Assembly (NCBI RefSeq): GCF_008710275.1
Contig: NZ_VYQE01000002.1
Span: forward strand, 62,001 to 126,000
DNA length: 64,000 nucleotides
Reading direction: 5' to 3'
From: Histidinibacterium aquaticum
GTDB lineage: Bacteria > Pseudomonadota > Alphaproteobacteria > Rhodobacterales > Rhodobacteraceae
Under the pieces are notes generated by a model. That model did not search any database. It saw nothing but the letters and a program-made list of their open reading frames with translations, and was not told the origin of the DNA. Positions 9,340 through 16,339 of this stretch are shown here, piece by piece; within the stretch, counting starts at the first letter, position 1, and each line of letters begins with the position of its first letter. The translations under genes were made by a program, and so were the position numbers.

Positions 9340-10424
9340 TTCTCACGTAGTGGCAGTATAGCGCTAGCTTTGAACCCGCTCTCGCTCCGGACCACCTCGA
9401 ATGTGCCGCCGCAGCTTTGCATGGCGGCTTCTGCGACCCGCAGACCGAGGCCATTGGCCGAAGTGAGCGCATCGACATCGACCCCACATCCATTGTCGCG
9501 GTAGTCTACGTGGAGAGCATCGTCCTCCAGCGAGACTCCGCAGGTAATCCTGCCGTTCGGCTCCTCATCGAAAGCATGCTTGATCGAGTTCGATGTGAGC
9601 TCGTTCAGCAAGGTGCCGAGAGCTGCGGCTGGCTTTCCCTCGATGAAGACAGAGGGACCATCGAACTCGACCGCAACGTCTTCGACAACGGCAGCCACCT
9701 CGTCGGCAACCGCCTTCATGATTTTCGAGACATCGACCCGCCCGTCGTTGTCCAGCTTGTAGAGCTGCGTGTGCAGTCTTGCGACGCTGTCGATCCGGTC
9801 CCGGATGTCGGCGAGCGCGGCGCTGACTGCCGGGTCAGTTGCGAGCCGCGACTTGATGCTGGCGATCGATGCCACGCTCTGGAGTGAGTTCTTGACGCGG
9901 TGGTCGACCTCCTGTCGCAGGATCGTCGCCTGATCCAGAGAGCGCCGAAGATTCAGCCGGGCCATGACCTGATGAGACATCACCTGGATGAGTTCCTTCT
10001 GGAACTCCGTGAGTTTCCGGGGGCGCCGATCCAGGATGCAGAGAGTTCCGATTGGTAAACCGTCCTCGGTCTTCAGCAGGGCACCTGCGTAGAAACGCAG
10101 GCCGTCATCGTCGATGCAGAGTGGGTTGTCTGCCAGGCGTGGGTCCCGAAGGGTGTCCTCGATCTCGACGAAGTCCTCTTCAAGGATGATGTGCGCGCAG
10201 ATCGAAGTGTCGATAGGCGTAGACCGAACGCCCAGCCCGGTTTCGCTCTTGAACCACTGGCGTTCAGCATCGATGAAATTGATGACACTGATCGGCACGT
10301 CGCAGGCTTTCGCGACGAAGTTAGTGATCTCGTCGAACTCGGCCTCGGGCTCGGTATCAAGAATGGCGTAGCCATTGAGTGCAGCAAGCCGGTCTTGCTG
10401 AAGCGGATGATTGGCAGCGCGCAT
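9336..10424 (-). CDS. GAF-domain HisKA_2 sensor histidine kinase
   Basis: 362 residues. An N-terminal GAF domain (about 20-155; ICAHIILEEDF and FYAGALLKTEDG are typical of the redox/light-type GAF found with this class) is followed by a HisKA_2/HWE-like core with phospho-His H175 (EVDHRVKNSLQS) and an ATP-binding module (LLNELTSNSIKHAF, DNGCGVD, GLGLRV). No transmembrane region, so it is a cytosolic sensor. The ATG at 10424 has GGGGGAGG 5 nt upstream. It lies next to the CheB-CheR kinase and receiver, and may feed the same receiver. The GAF ligand is unknown. Confidence 0.93.
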   Translation of the reverse strand: MRAANHPLQQDRLAALNGYAILDTEPEAEFDEITNFVAKACDVPISVINFIDAERQWFKSETGLGVRSTPIDTSICAHIILEEDFVEIEDTLRDPRLADNPLCIDDDGLRFYAGALLKTEDGLPIGTLCILDRRPRKLTEFQKELIQVMSHQVMARLNLRRSLDQATILRQEVDHRVKNSLQSVASIASIKSRLATDPAVSAALADIRDRIDSVARLHTQLYKLDNDGRVDVSKIMKAVADEVAAVVEDVAVEFDGPSVFIEGKPAAALGTLLNELTSNSIKHAFDEEPNGRITCGVSLEDDALHVDYRDNGCGVDVDALTSANGLGLRVAEAAMQSCGGTFEVVRSESGFKASAILPLREN

Positions 10425-10511
10425 CCGGACCTCCCCCTAATAGAATCACAGGTCAGTATTAGCACTTGGTACGTGACGCAATGAAACGACCGCCGGATCT
10501 CGTGATGATTG

Positions 10512-11183
10512 CTACGATGGCTCGCTTTTCATGTCCTCTCCCTTGTCGAGAACTTGCATCTTCTCGGCCGGGAAGACCTTCAGAGCCTCGAAGGCTTCGT
10601 CCGGTGAGCCATCCATCCAGGTGGTCTGGGCATCCTCCGGCAGGATCACCGGCATCCGATCGGGATGAACCGGCTTCACCAGCTCGTTCGGGGTCGAGGT
10701 CACCATCGTGTATGTGTCGATCTCGACATACTCGTCACGGTAGTTGCCCTTGAAGCGGTTCCAGAGGCCCGCGAACACGAAGGGCTCCGGCTTCTGCTCA
10801 TCAGTCACCGAGAACCAGTAGAAGGTCGCGGGCTTCTTGCCCTTGGCCTCGCAGAAGGCCGTGGCCGGGATGAGGCACCGGCGATCCTCGAACGACTTCT
10901 TCCAGAAGCGAGAGCTGCGGATCTTGTCATCGCGGGCGTTGTTGATCGCCTTCGGAAGGATCGGCTTGCCGGTCTTCTTGGAGACCTGCGGCATCAGGAA
11001 ACCCCAGTGCGCGGTCACCAGCTCACGCTCGCCGTCTTCCCCGGTCCGGCAGACTACACCATCGTAGCGCGGAAAGATCGCCTTCATTGGCTCGAAGTTG
11101 CCCAACCGGTCCCGCTCGGCCGCGACCTTGAACAGGTCCCGCATGGCGTCCTGGGGCATCGTGTTAGAGTAGAGATTGCACAT
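10512..11183 (-). CDS. SRAP (SOS response-associated peptidase, HMCES/YedK-type) protein
   Basis: 223 residues, starting MCNLYS. After Met removal, Cys2 becomes the N-terminal nucleophile that forms a thiazolidine crosslink with abasic sites in single-stranded DNA. Other family residues visible: WGFLMPQ, the Asn/Ala/Arg block AINNARDD, the Glu in RRCLIPATAFCE, and the His expected in the active site, which here falls in the EPFVFAGLW to KPVHPDRMP region. It protects stalled forks from abasic-site breakage. It stands alone, with the Crp/Fnr gene divergent. A degraded paralogue at 4295-4695 lies on the other side of the two-component genes. Confidence 0.93.
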   Translation of the reverse strand: MCNLYSNTMPQDAMRDLFKVAAERDRLGNFEPMKAIFPRYDGVVCRTGEDGERELVTAHWGFLMPQVSKKTGKPILPKAINNARDDKIRSSRFWKKSFEDRRCLIPATAFCEAKGKKPATFYWFSVTDEQKPEPFVFAGLWNRFKGNYRDEYVEIDTYTMVTSTPNELVKPVHPDRMPVILPEDAQTTWMDGSPDEAFEALKVFPAEKMQVLDKGEDMKSEPS

Positions 11184-11333
11184 AGACGAAGTCTCCCAGC
11201 GACATCTTCAATGGGTCATTTATGGACCGTAAGTCGCTCTCCTGGATCAGTTATGACCCACGGCTGCCCCTGGGTCGATGTCAGAGCGGCGAGAGATGCC
11301 GACGGTGATGATCTGGGGTGCAAACACGTTTCA

Positions 11334-11345
11334 TGATCCAGATCA
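11334..11345. promoter_or_regulatory. FNR/CRP-type operator TGAT-N4-ATCA
   Basis: TGATCCAGATCA is a perfect dyad matching the core of the FNR/FixK/Dnr box (TTGAT-N4-ATCAA). It is centred 108 bp before the ATG of the Crp/Fnr gene at 11447 and 156 bp before the divergent SRAP gene. Autoregulation by the neighbouring regulator, or control by a housekeeping FNR, is a reasonable inference. Confidence 0.55.
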
Positions 11346-11446
11346 GTGCATGTTCGTCCTACTCTCACTACGTACGACTGGAGGCATTCGAGCAGTCATT
11401 TTCATAACAGGCGCGCAGGACACCTGCATGTTTTGGCGAGGCTCAC

Positions 11447-12184
11447 ATGCTATCGAACAAGACCTTCATCCCGGAACGGAAGTCGCACTGCCTGGATTTC
11501 GTTAGTCGACACTTCGGCCTGTGCGCGGAGCTCGATCCGAACGCGGCCCGGTCTCTGGCAGCAGTAACTCGTCCGCTCAGCTTCACGGCCGGAGAAGCGA
11601 TCTTTAGCCAGGGTGATCCTGCCGATAGGATCGGGATCGTCACCGAAGGGATCGTGAAGATCGTCGATCTCACCCAAGATGGCTCCGAGCATGTGCTCAG
11701 CCTTCTTTCGGCTGGGGATATCGTTGGCGAGATTGGCACGTCGGAGAACCAGCTGTCCTGGGAGGCGGCCACCGATGTCAGCATCTGTGGCTTGGAGCGA
11801 CCCACCTTCGAAAGGCTTCTGTCCGAGCATCGATCTCTGCTGGAGGCATTTTCGGCCGCCACTCGTCGGCAGCTTCAGAAGGAGCGTCTATGGGCATCGT
11901 CCATGAGATCGAGGAAGACCCAACAACGCGTTGCAGTGTGGCTTTACACCCAGCTGCCGCAGGAAAGCGGAAAGACCGAAATACGGTTGGCCTTAAAGAT
12001 AAGTCGACGAGACCTCGCCTCACTTCTCGACATGTCCGCCGAGACGCTTTGTCGGGTATTTCACACAATCACGGATTTCGGCGCTATCCAGATGCCTTCA
12101 CCCGACATGGTCGTCGTCAAGGACCGTCGTAAATTGCTGCAGGTCGCGAGAGGCAGATGTCCGTCGGTTTCGGCAGTCGCATGA
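11447..12184 (+). CDS. Crp/Fnr-family transcriptional regulator
   Basis: 245 residues: an N-terminal cyclic-nucleotide-binding beta roll (about 25-140; GEAIFSQGDPADRIGIVTEG and LSAGDIVGEIG), a dimerisation helix, and a C-terminal winged helix (about 155-230; recognition region ISRRDLASLLDMSAETLCRVF, with the E-xx-R type contact residues of the FNR/FixK group). The N-terminus has two Cys (in KSHCLDF and FGLCAEL) but not the four-Cys pattern of Fe-S FNR, so it may sense another signal (NO, cAMP or none). A TGAT-N4-ATCA box lies upstream. Confidence 0.9.
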   Translation: MLSNKTFIPERKSHCLDFVSRHFGLCAELDPNAARSLAAVTRPLSFTAGEAIFSQGDPADRIGIVTEGIVKIVDLTQDGSEHVLSLLSAGDIVGEIGTSENQLSWEAATDVSICGLERPTFERLLSEHRSLLEAFSAATRRQLQKERLWASSMRSRKTQQRVAVWLYTQLPQESGKTEIRLALKISRRDLASLLDMSAETLCRVFHTITDFGAIQMPSPDMVVVKDRRKLLQVARGRCPSVSAVA

Positions 12185-12223
12185 AGATCACCGTATCCTC
12201 CTGAGCGGGCAGGGGCCGGATGC

Positions 12224-12385
12224 CTAGCTGATCAGGGCATTCACGATCGGCGGACCGAGTGTGACAAGATGCAGTCCCACGAAGCGGATCGCAGCGCGGC
12301 CCATCGTGGGCTCTGAGCGATCGGTCTGTAGCAGGGAGCTCCCGGCGAGGTAGAGCGAGGTTCCGATTTTCTGAGCCGTTTCCAT
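12224..12385 (-). CDS. Candidate 53-residue small protein
   Basis: ATG at 12385 with AAGGA 9 nt upstream, running to a TAG at 12224 (METAQKIGTSLYLAGSSLL at the start, PPIVNALIS at the end). It has two moderately hydrophobic stretches and no known domain. It converges on the Crp/Fnr gene. An EcfG-like promoter (GGAAC, 16 nt, TGTT) lies 39 nt upstream. Coding is supported by the ribosome-binding site and promoter placement only. Confidence 0.45.
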   Translation of the reverse strand: METAQKIGTSLYLAGSSLLQTDRSEPTMGRAAIRFVGLHLVTLGPPIVNALIS

Positions 12386-12424
12386 TACTTGTCGTCCTTG
12401 GTCGCGCCCTCGTGTCGCGAGGTG

Positions 12425-12449
12425 AACAGGGCCAAGGCATCGCAGTTCC
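12425..12449 (-). promoter_or_regulatory. Possible EcfG-type promoter for the 53-residue protein
   Basis: On the minus strand GGAAC (12449-12445) is followed after 16 nt by TGTT (12428-12425), one mismatch from GGAAC-N16-CGTT. The distance of about 39 nt to the ATG is normal for such promoters. Same caution as for the site at 9205. Confidence 0.3.
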
Positions 12450-12557
12450 TGGTGACGCTAGGTCGCATTCGGGACCGTCGTTTCGCATGGTTTCGGTGAT
12501 CAGTCCAATATCGCCGCCGTCGTGCTATGCTCTGCCGAGATACAGGGAGATGAACAC

Positions 12558-12926
12558 ATGGACCTTGGGGCATTCTCGATCAGCCTGGCGGTGAAGGACA
12601 TCCGCAAGTCGATTGAGTTCTACGAGGAGCTCGGTTTCACCCATAGCGGAAACCCGGAGGAGAACTGGGTCATTATGAAGAACGGGAACCATGTCATTGG
12701 CCTGTTCCAGGGGATGTTCGAGGGCAACATCCTCACCTTCAATCCCGGGTGGGATCAGGAAGCGAACGAGCTTGGCTCCTTCACCGATATCCGGGAGCTT
12801 CAGCGCACCTTGAAATGGCGAGGAATAGAGCTGTCCAGCGAAGCCAACGAAGAGACGTCCGGCCCTGCGAGCATCACGTTGAGCGACCCCGACGGGAACC
12901 AGATCCTCATCGATCAACACCGCTAG
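12558..12926 (+). CDS. VOC-family (glyoxalase/bleomycin-resistance fold) protein
   Basis: 122 residues, starting MDLGAFSISLAVKDI at the ATG with GGGAG 8 nt upstream; an earlier in-frame ATG at 12522 has no such site. It shows the paired beta-alpha-beta-beta-beta units of the vicinal-oxygen-chelate fold (SIEFYEELGF in the first half, SDPDGNQILIDQ in the second). Possible metal ligands are the Glu in the first and last strands. Members isomerise or cleave aldehyde adducts, or sequester drugs; which one applies cannot be read here. Single gene with no operon partner. Confidence 0.85.
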   Translation: MDLGAFSISLAVKDIRKSIEFYEELGFTHSGNPEENWVIMKNGNHVIGLFQGMFEGNILTFNPGWDQEANELGSFTDIRELQRTLKWRGIELSSEANEETSGPASITLSDPDGNQILIDQHR

Positions 12927-13128
12927 TTTACGCAAGCTTCTCGCGGATAACGCGAGAGCGTGGGTCGGTGGAAGGGGTACGAAATTCCTCCTCAATGCGA
13001 GGCTATCCGTCTTGGTTGGTCCACCGCTTGCCGGAAACTGCCGGACTTACAGATACTCAGCATCTCAAGCACTCCTGAAGAGTCAGCATCAAAGTAACGT
13101 GACTAGACCCAGCTTCGGCACAGGGTGT

Positions 13129-13150
13129 TCCCTTTGGTCAATCAAAGGGA
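13129..13150 (+). promoter_or_regulatory. Hairpin that includes the ribosome-binding site
   Basis: TCCCTTTG (13129-13136) and CAAAGGGA (13143-13150) form a perfect 8-bp stem with a 6-nt loop. The 3' arm contains GGGA of the Shine-Dalgarno GGGAGG (13147-13152), 5 nt before ATG 13158. Folding would hide part of the ribosome-binding site of the cytochrome gene. It may be an RNA thermometer, a protein-binding site or an operator in DNA. Confidence 0.5.
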
Positions 13151-13157
13151 GGCTGAT

Positions 13158-13700
13158 ATGCGAAATGCGATACTAACCGTAGCGCTCTGCGCTGCTGCCA
13201 CTGCGGCGATGAGCCAGCAGATGGCAGGCACCGAAGAAGACCAGTCCTATGCGGCCGATCTCTGGGCCCAGATGGCTGACCTCGGTCTCGCAGGCGATAC
13301 TGTCATCCGGTCGTTTCCATACGAAGGAGTTGAACCCCATGGCTTGATGCTCGAGACCTTCTATACCTCGGCCATGGTCCGGGGGCACAGCGGAGCCTTA
13401 GTCGTGAAGCGCAACTATGGACCGGAGGGCGTCACCAGTGACGAGGTCCTCTCTGATCCCGACGAGCACCTCGGATCGATTACGGTGATGTTCCAACGCG
13501 AGGACAGCTACGACCCGGAGACGAACAACTGGTTCTGGGCGAAGTATCTGCCCGACGGAACGCTTGACCAGAACCCAGCTGGAATGGCTCTCGCCGGATT
13601 AGTCGGCAAGGGTGCCGATGCGGGGTGCATCGCATGCCACCAAGGCGCCGGAGGAGAGGATTTTCTCTTCACGACCGATGCCAGGCTAACGGTGGACTGA
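13158..13700 (+). CDS. Cytochrome P460-family periplasmic haem protein
   Basis: 180 residues with a signal peptide (MRNAILTVALCAAATAAMSQ) and one c-type haem site CIACH at 157-161 near the C-terminus. The fold motifs (WFWAKYLPDGT; GCIACHQGAGGEDFLFT) match the cytochrome P460/c'-beta group. Members oxidise hydroxylamine to N2O or NO when a Lys-haem crosslink is present, or bind NO/CO. Whether the crosslinking Lys is present is not clear to me. ATG 13158 is preferred over 13125 because of GGGAGG and the signal peptide. The nearby Crp/Fnr regulator makes a link to nitrogen-oxide stress attractive but unproven. Confidence 0.85.
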   Translation: MRNAILTVALCAAATAAMSQQMAGTEEDQSYAADLWAQMADLGLAGDTVIRSFPYEGVEPHGLMLETFYTSAMVRGHSGALVVKRNYGPEGVTSDEVLSDPDEHLGSITVMFQREDSYDPETNNWFWAKYLPDGTLDQNPAGMALAGLVGKGADAGCIACHQGAGGEDFLFTTDARLTVD

Positions 13701-13872
13701 GTCGTTCATTGCGCTGCTGATCGTGCCATCAGCCTCAAATACAGGAGGTTGGGGACGGGCCTAGCCGTTCCTCGAACGGCTCGGCTTGAGGTGACCGGGC
13801 ACGCAGGTGATGAGCCTTCAACAAGTTCCGGGACAGACCATTCCAGAGCGATATGCTCGATGTTGCTCCGGG

Positions 13873-14850
13873 TCAGGGCCAGAGAACGTACAGGTAGGCA
13901 AGATATCCCGCCACCAAAACGGCACCTTCCCCGCGCGCGATCCTGAGTGAAGTGGCAGCGAACACCACCAGCAGAAGCGAGACGCCAACCATTATCAGGT
14001 TATCGAAGGTCACGATCTCCTGCGGCACGCGTGTCGGCGAGATCAGTGCTGTAGCGCCGCCGATACCGAGAATGTTGTAGATGTTGGAGCCAACGATATT
14101 GCCGAACGCCACGTCGCTCTGACGCTTCACAGCCGCAAGGACGGAGGTGACGAGTTCCGGCATGGAGGTTCCGACTGCAACGATTGTCAGCCCGATCACC
14201 GTCTCCGGGATACCGAAGGACTCTGCGATTGAAATTGCACCATCGACCAGGAAGCGCCCGCCTAGCACGACGAGCACCAGACCACCGAGTGATAGCAGAA
14301 GAGGCAGAAGAAGGCCGCCGGATCGTTCTGTCTTGGGCGCAACAGCGGGGTCGACTGCCTCGAGTGCTGCAGCCTTGTCGTATACCGCACCATGTTCGGA
14401 GGACCGGCTCTCCTGTCGGAACGCCACGTAGATGTATGCCCCGAGGGACGCGATAAACAGCAAACCGACAACCCGGCCCATCGGCACCAGGAAGGACAAG
14501 GCAGCGAAAGCCGCTGCCACACCGAGCATGAAAACGGCGTCTCGACGCAGGGCCGAGGAGGAGACGACTATCGGGAAGAGGATCGCAGAGAAGCCCAGGA
14601 TCAACAGGATATTCGCGATGTTCGAACCAACGATGTTTCCATAGGCAATGCCAGGCGCATCGGTGAGCGCTGCCTGAACCGATGTTACCAATTCCGGTGT
14701 CGACGTGCCGAAGCCGACGAGCGTGAGACCGATCACGAGCGGTGAGACACCGAGGGTCTCGGCAACCTTGACAGCCCCTCGAACGAGCAAGTCGCCTCCC
14801 AGGATCAAGAGGGCGAGGCCGCCGAAGAGAGGAACCCAAACATCAAGCAT
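13873..14850 (-). CDS. Calcium/sodium exchanger (CaCA family, YrbG-like)
   Basis: 325 residues with about 10 transmembrane helices in two inverted halves. Each half has the family alpha repeat: VGFGTSTPELVTSV with GNIVGSNIANILLILG, and VAVGTSMPELVTSV with GNIVGSNIYNILGIGG. The conserved Glu of each TPELVTS/MPELVTS is a cation ligand. A hydrophilic loop (about 150-180) lies between the halves. It exports Ca2+ against Na+ or H+ in the inner membrane. Single minus-strand gene. Confidence 0.93.
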   Translation of the reverse strand: MLDVWVPLFGGLALLILGGDLLVRGAVKVAETLGVSPLVIGLTLVGFGTSTPELVTSVQAALTDAPGIAYGNIVGSNIANILLILGFSAILFPIVVSSSALRRDAVFMLGVAAAFAALSFLVPMGRVVGLLFIASLGAYIYVAFRQESRSSEHGAVYDKAAALEAVDPAVAPKTERSGGLLLPLLLSLGGLVLVVLGGRFLVDGAISIAESFGIPETVIGLTIVAVGTSMPELVTSVLAAVKRQSDVAFGNIVGSNIYNILGIGGATALISPTRVPQEIVTFDNLIMVGVSLLLVVFAATSLRIARGEGAVLVAGYLAYLYVLWP

Positions 14851-14979
14851 ACTTACAGTCCTTCCGTCTCACTAGCCGGGCACATCTTGTTTCTGGCGTA
14901 GTGCAACAGAGCAGTCGGTCAGATCAAGGTTCGCTGCCCCTGGCCTGCAAGGGCCGTAGCAGCAACAGTGCAAACTAAG

Positions 14980-15005
14980 GGAGCACGGGGCCAAGCCCGT
15001 GCTCC
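14980..15005. terminator. Perfect 10-bp GC hairpin
   Basis: GGAGCACGGG (14980-14989) pairs with CCCGTGCTCC (14996-15005) around a 6-nt loop. There is no T-run on either side. It lies between the 3' side of the SPW gene and the exchanger promoter, so it is likely a backup transcription stop. Confidence 0.5.
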
Positions 15006-15061
15006 GATGGTCCTGAAATGCTCTGGTCATGAAATCATGTCTTTGTTCGGTCTGCTTGTAA

Positions 15062-15085
15062 GGAGGGCCGGTTTCCCGGCCCTCC
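15062..15085 (-). terminator. Terminator hairpin after the EF-hand/SPW genes
   Basis: GGAGGGCCGG (15062-15071) and CCGGCCCTCC (15076-15085) form a perfect 10-bp stem with a 4-nt loop, 4 bp after the stop of the SPW gene on the minus strand. Only a short T-poor tail follows, so termination may be partly factor-dependent. Confidence 0.65.
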
Positions 15086-15088
15086 GCT

Positions 15089-15457
15089 TCAATGGTGCGG
15101 GGTCCTGTAGTCGTCGCTTGGCCAGACCAGTTCGCCGACGGCGGCAAGCCCGATTAGAACGCCCGACGCCATGGCGCTCCAGACCAGAGCTGCAGCATCG
15201 GTGAAGCCGAAGACCCATGGAAGCGCGATCACACAAAGAGCCAGTGCGATGCCCAACCAGAGTTGCCACTCACGCTGTTCGAACAACCCGAGTGCCATGA
15301 CCCCAATCGTGAGCAGTCCGGCAGCGAGAAAACCCCAAGTCGCCGCAGAGGCATTGCTTTCCACTTCAGCAGGGCCGTAAGGCAACATGAAAGGCGACGC
15401 GATCAGCCACAGGCCGACAACCCCGATAAGCCAATCCTGCCAGTTCAACCTGTTCAT
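15089..15457 (-). CDS. SPW-repeat membrane protein
   Basis: 122 residues with four hydrophobic helices in two SPW-type repeats. The first has NWQDWLIGVVGLWLIASPF; the second has EWQLWLGIALALCVIALPWVFGF. The family is of unknown function and is frequent in alphaproteobacteria near stress genes. It lies 15 bp after the EF-hand gene on the same strand, so they are probably co-transcribed and end at the hairpin 15062-15085. Confidence 0.85.
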   Translation of the reverse strand: MNRLNWQDWLIGVVGLWLIASPFMLPYGPAEVESNASAATWGFLAAGLLTIGVMALGLFEQREWQLWLGIALALCVIALPWVFGFTDAAALVWSAMASGVLIGLAAVGELVWPSDDYRTPHH

Positions 15458-15472
15458 GGAAGGGCCCTCGAC

Positions 15473-15733
15473 TTACTCGGTGTCTACCGCTTCCGTGTCC
15501 TCGGTTGCGAGAACGCCGTCTTCGATGCCTAAGGTCATCTCGTCAGCATCGAGCGTTTCGTCGGAGTTCGCGTCAAGCATCGCGAAGTCATCCTCGGACA
15601 GGTTGGGGTAGACTGTCTGGAGTTCCTGCAGGGACGCCATTCCGTCTCCATCTGTGTCCACTTCCTCCATCTGTGCGATGGCAGGGAGGGCCACGATGGT
15701 CGCGAGAAGAGCGCCTAAAGCCACTCGTCTCAT
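15473..15733 (-). CDS. Secreted EF-hand calcium-binding protein
   Basis: 86 residues from ATG 15733 (AAGGAG 8 nt upstream; the upstream in-frame ATG at 15754 has no site). A signal peptide (MRRVALGALLATIVALPAIAQ) is followed by two EF-hand loops: DTDGDGMASLQE, a full 12-residue loop, and DANSDETLDADE. The tail is very acidic. It probably binds Ca2+ in the periplasm. The Ca/Na exchanger sits nearby, which may be meaningful. Confidence 0.85.
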   Translation of the reverse strand: MRRVALGALLATIVALPAIAQMEEVDTDGDGMASLQELQTVYPNLSEDDFAMLDANSDETLDADEMTLGIEDGVLATEDTEAVDTE

Positions 15734-16038
15734 GTCTTGTCTCCTTGAGAGCATTAAGAGCGGTCAACCGCCCGAACGAAAAGTGATCACTGCCAAGGGG
15801 ACTTCAAGATCAGGGACGATAAAAAAGTAAATAAAACAATATCTTAAGTATAAGGTCCGCCCATCCCCCGCAGATCACGTACTGCGAGGTTGGAGCACGA
15901 GATATCTGGCGACCACCGGCCGCGCGAGATCAGGTGATATGACCGGAGCGGGTTATCAAGATATTCTAAGAGATACGCCGGTCCTCCGAAGGCCGATGGT
16001 CGGTGTCTTGGGAGTCTTCTCGCGGAGCAAATCCTCCA

Positions 16039-16275
16039 TCAAAAGTCGAAGATCTCACCCAGCAAGCCACCCCGCTTCTTTTTGTAGGAGCGTGGCTCCG
16101 ATCCTCGGTAGTCGGGTTCGGAACGCACCCTGGGCTCAGCGGGCTCAGTCCGCTCGATGATCTTGTCGAGTTCGCCTCGATCCAGCCAGACACCGCGACA
16201 TTGCGGGCAATAGTCGATCTCGACGCCAGCGCGCTCGCTCATGACAAGCTGGGTTCCGTCCACGGGACACTGCAT
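16039..16275 (-). CDS. TFIIB-type zinc-ribbon small protein
   Basis: 78 residues. Cys pairs CPVDG and CPQC (MQCPVDGTQL, then DYCPQCRGVWLDRGEL) form a zf-TFIIB domain, here with one residue of the first pair unusual (CPVD rather than CPxC). A flexible basic region (SYKKKRGG) and LLGEIFDF end the protein, the usual tail of this family. AGGGAGAG lies 6 nt before the ATG. The role is unknown. The 280 bp upstream towards 15733 are AT-rich with no gene I can see. Confidence 0.85.
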   Translation of the reverse strand: MQCPVDGTQLVMSERAGVEIDYCPQCRGVWLDRGELDKIIERTEPAEPRVRSEPDYRGSEPRSYKKKRGGLLGEIFDF

Positions 16276-16339
16276 ATGATCTCTCCCTTTTTCCAGAGAC
16301 AGATCTGGGTAGCAGTGAATGGCTGCGCAAGGCGGGGGG

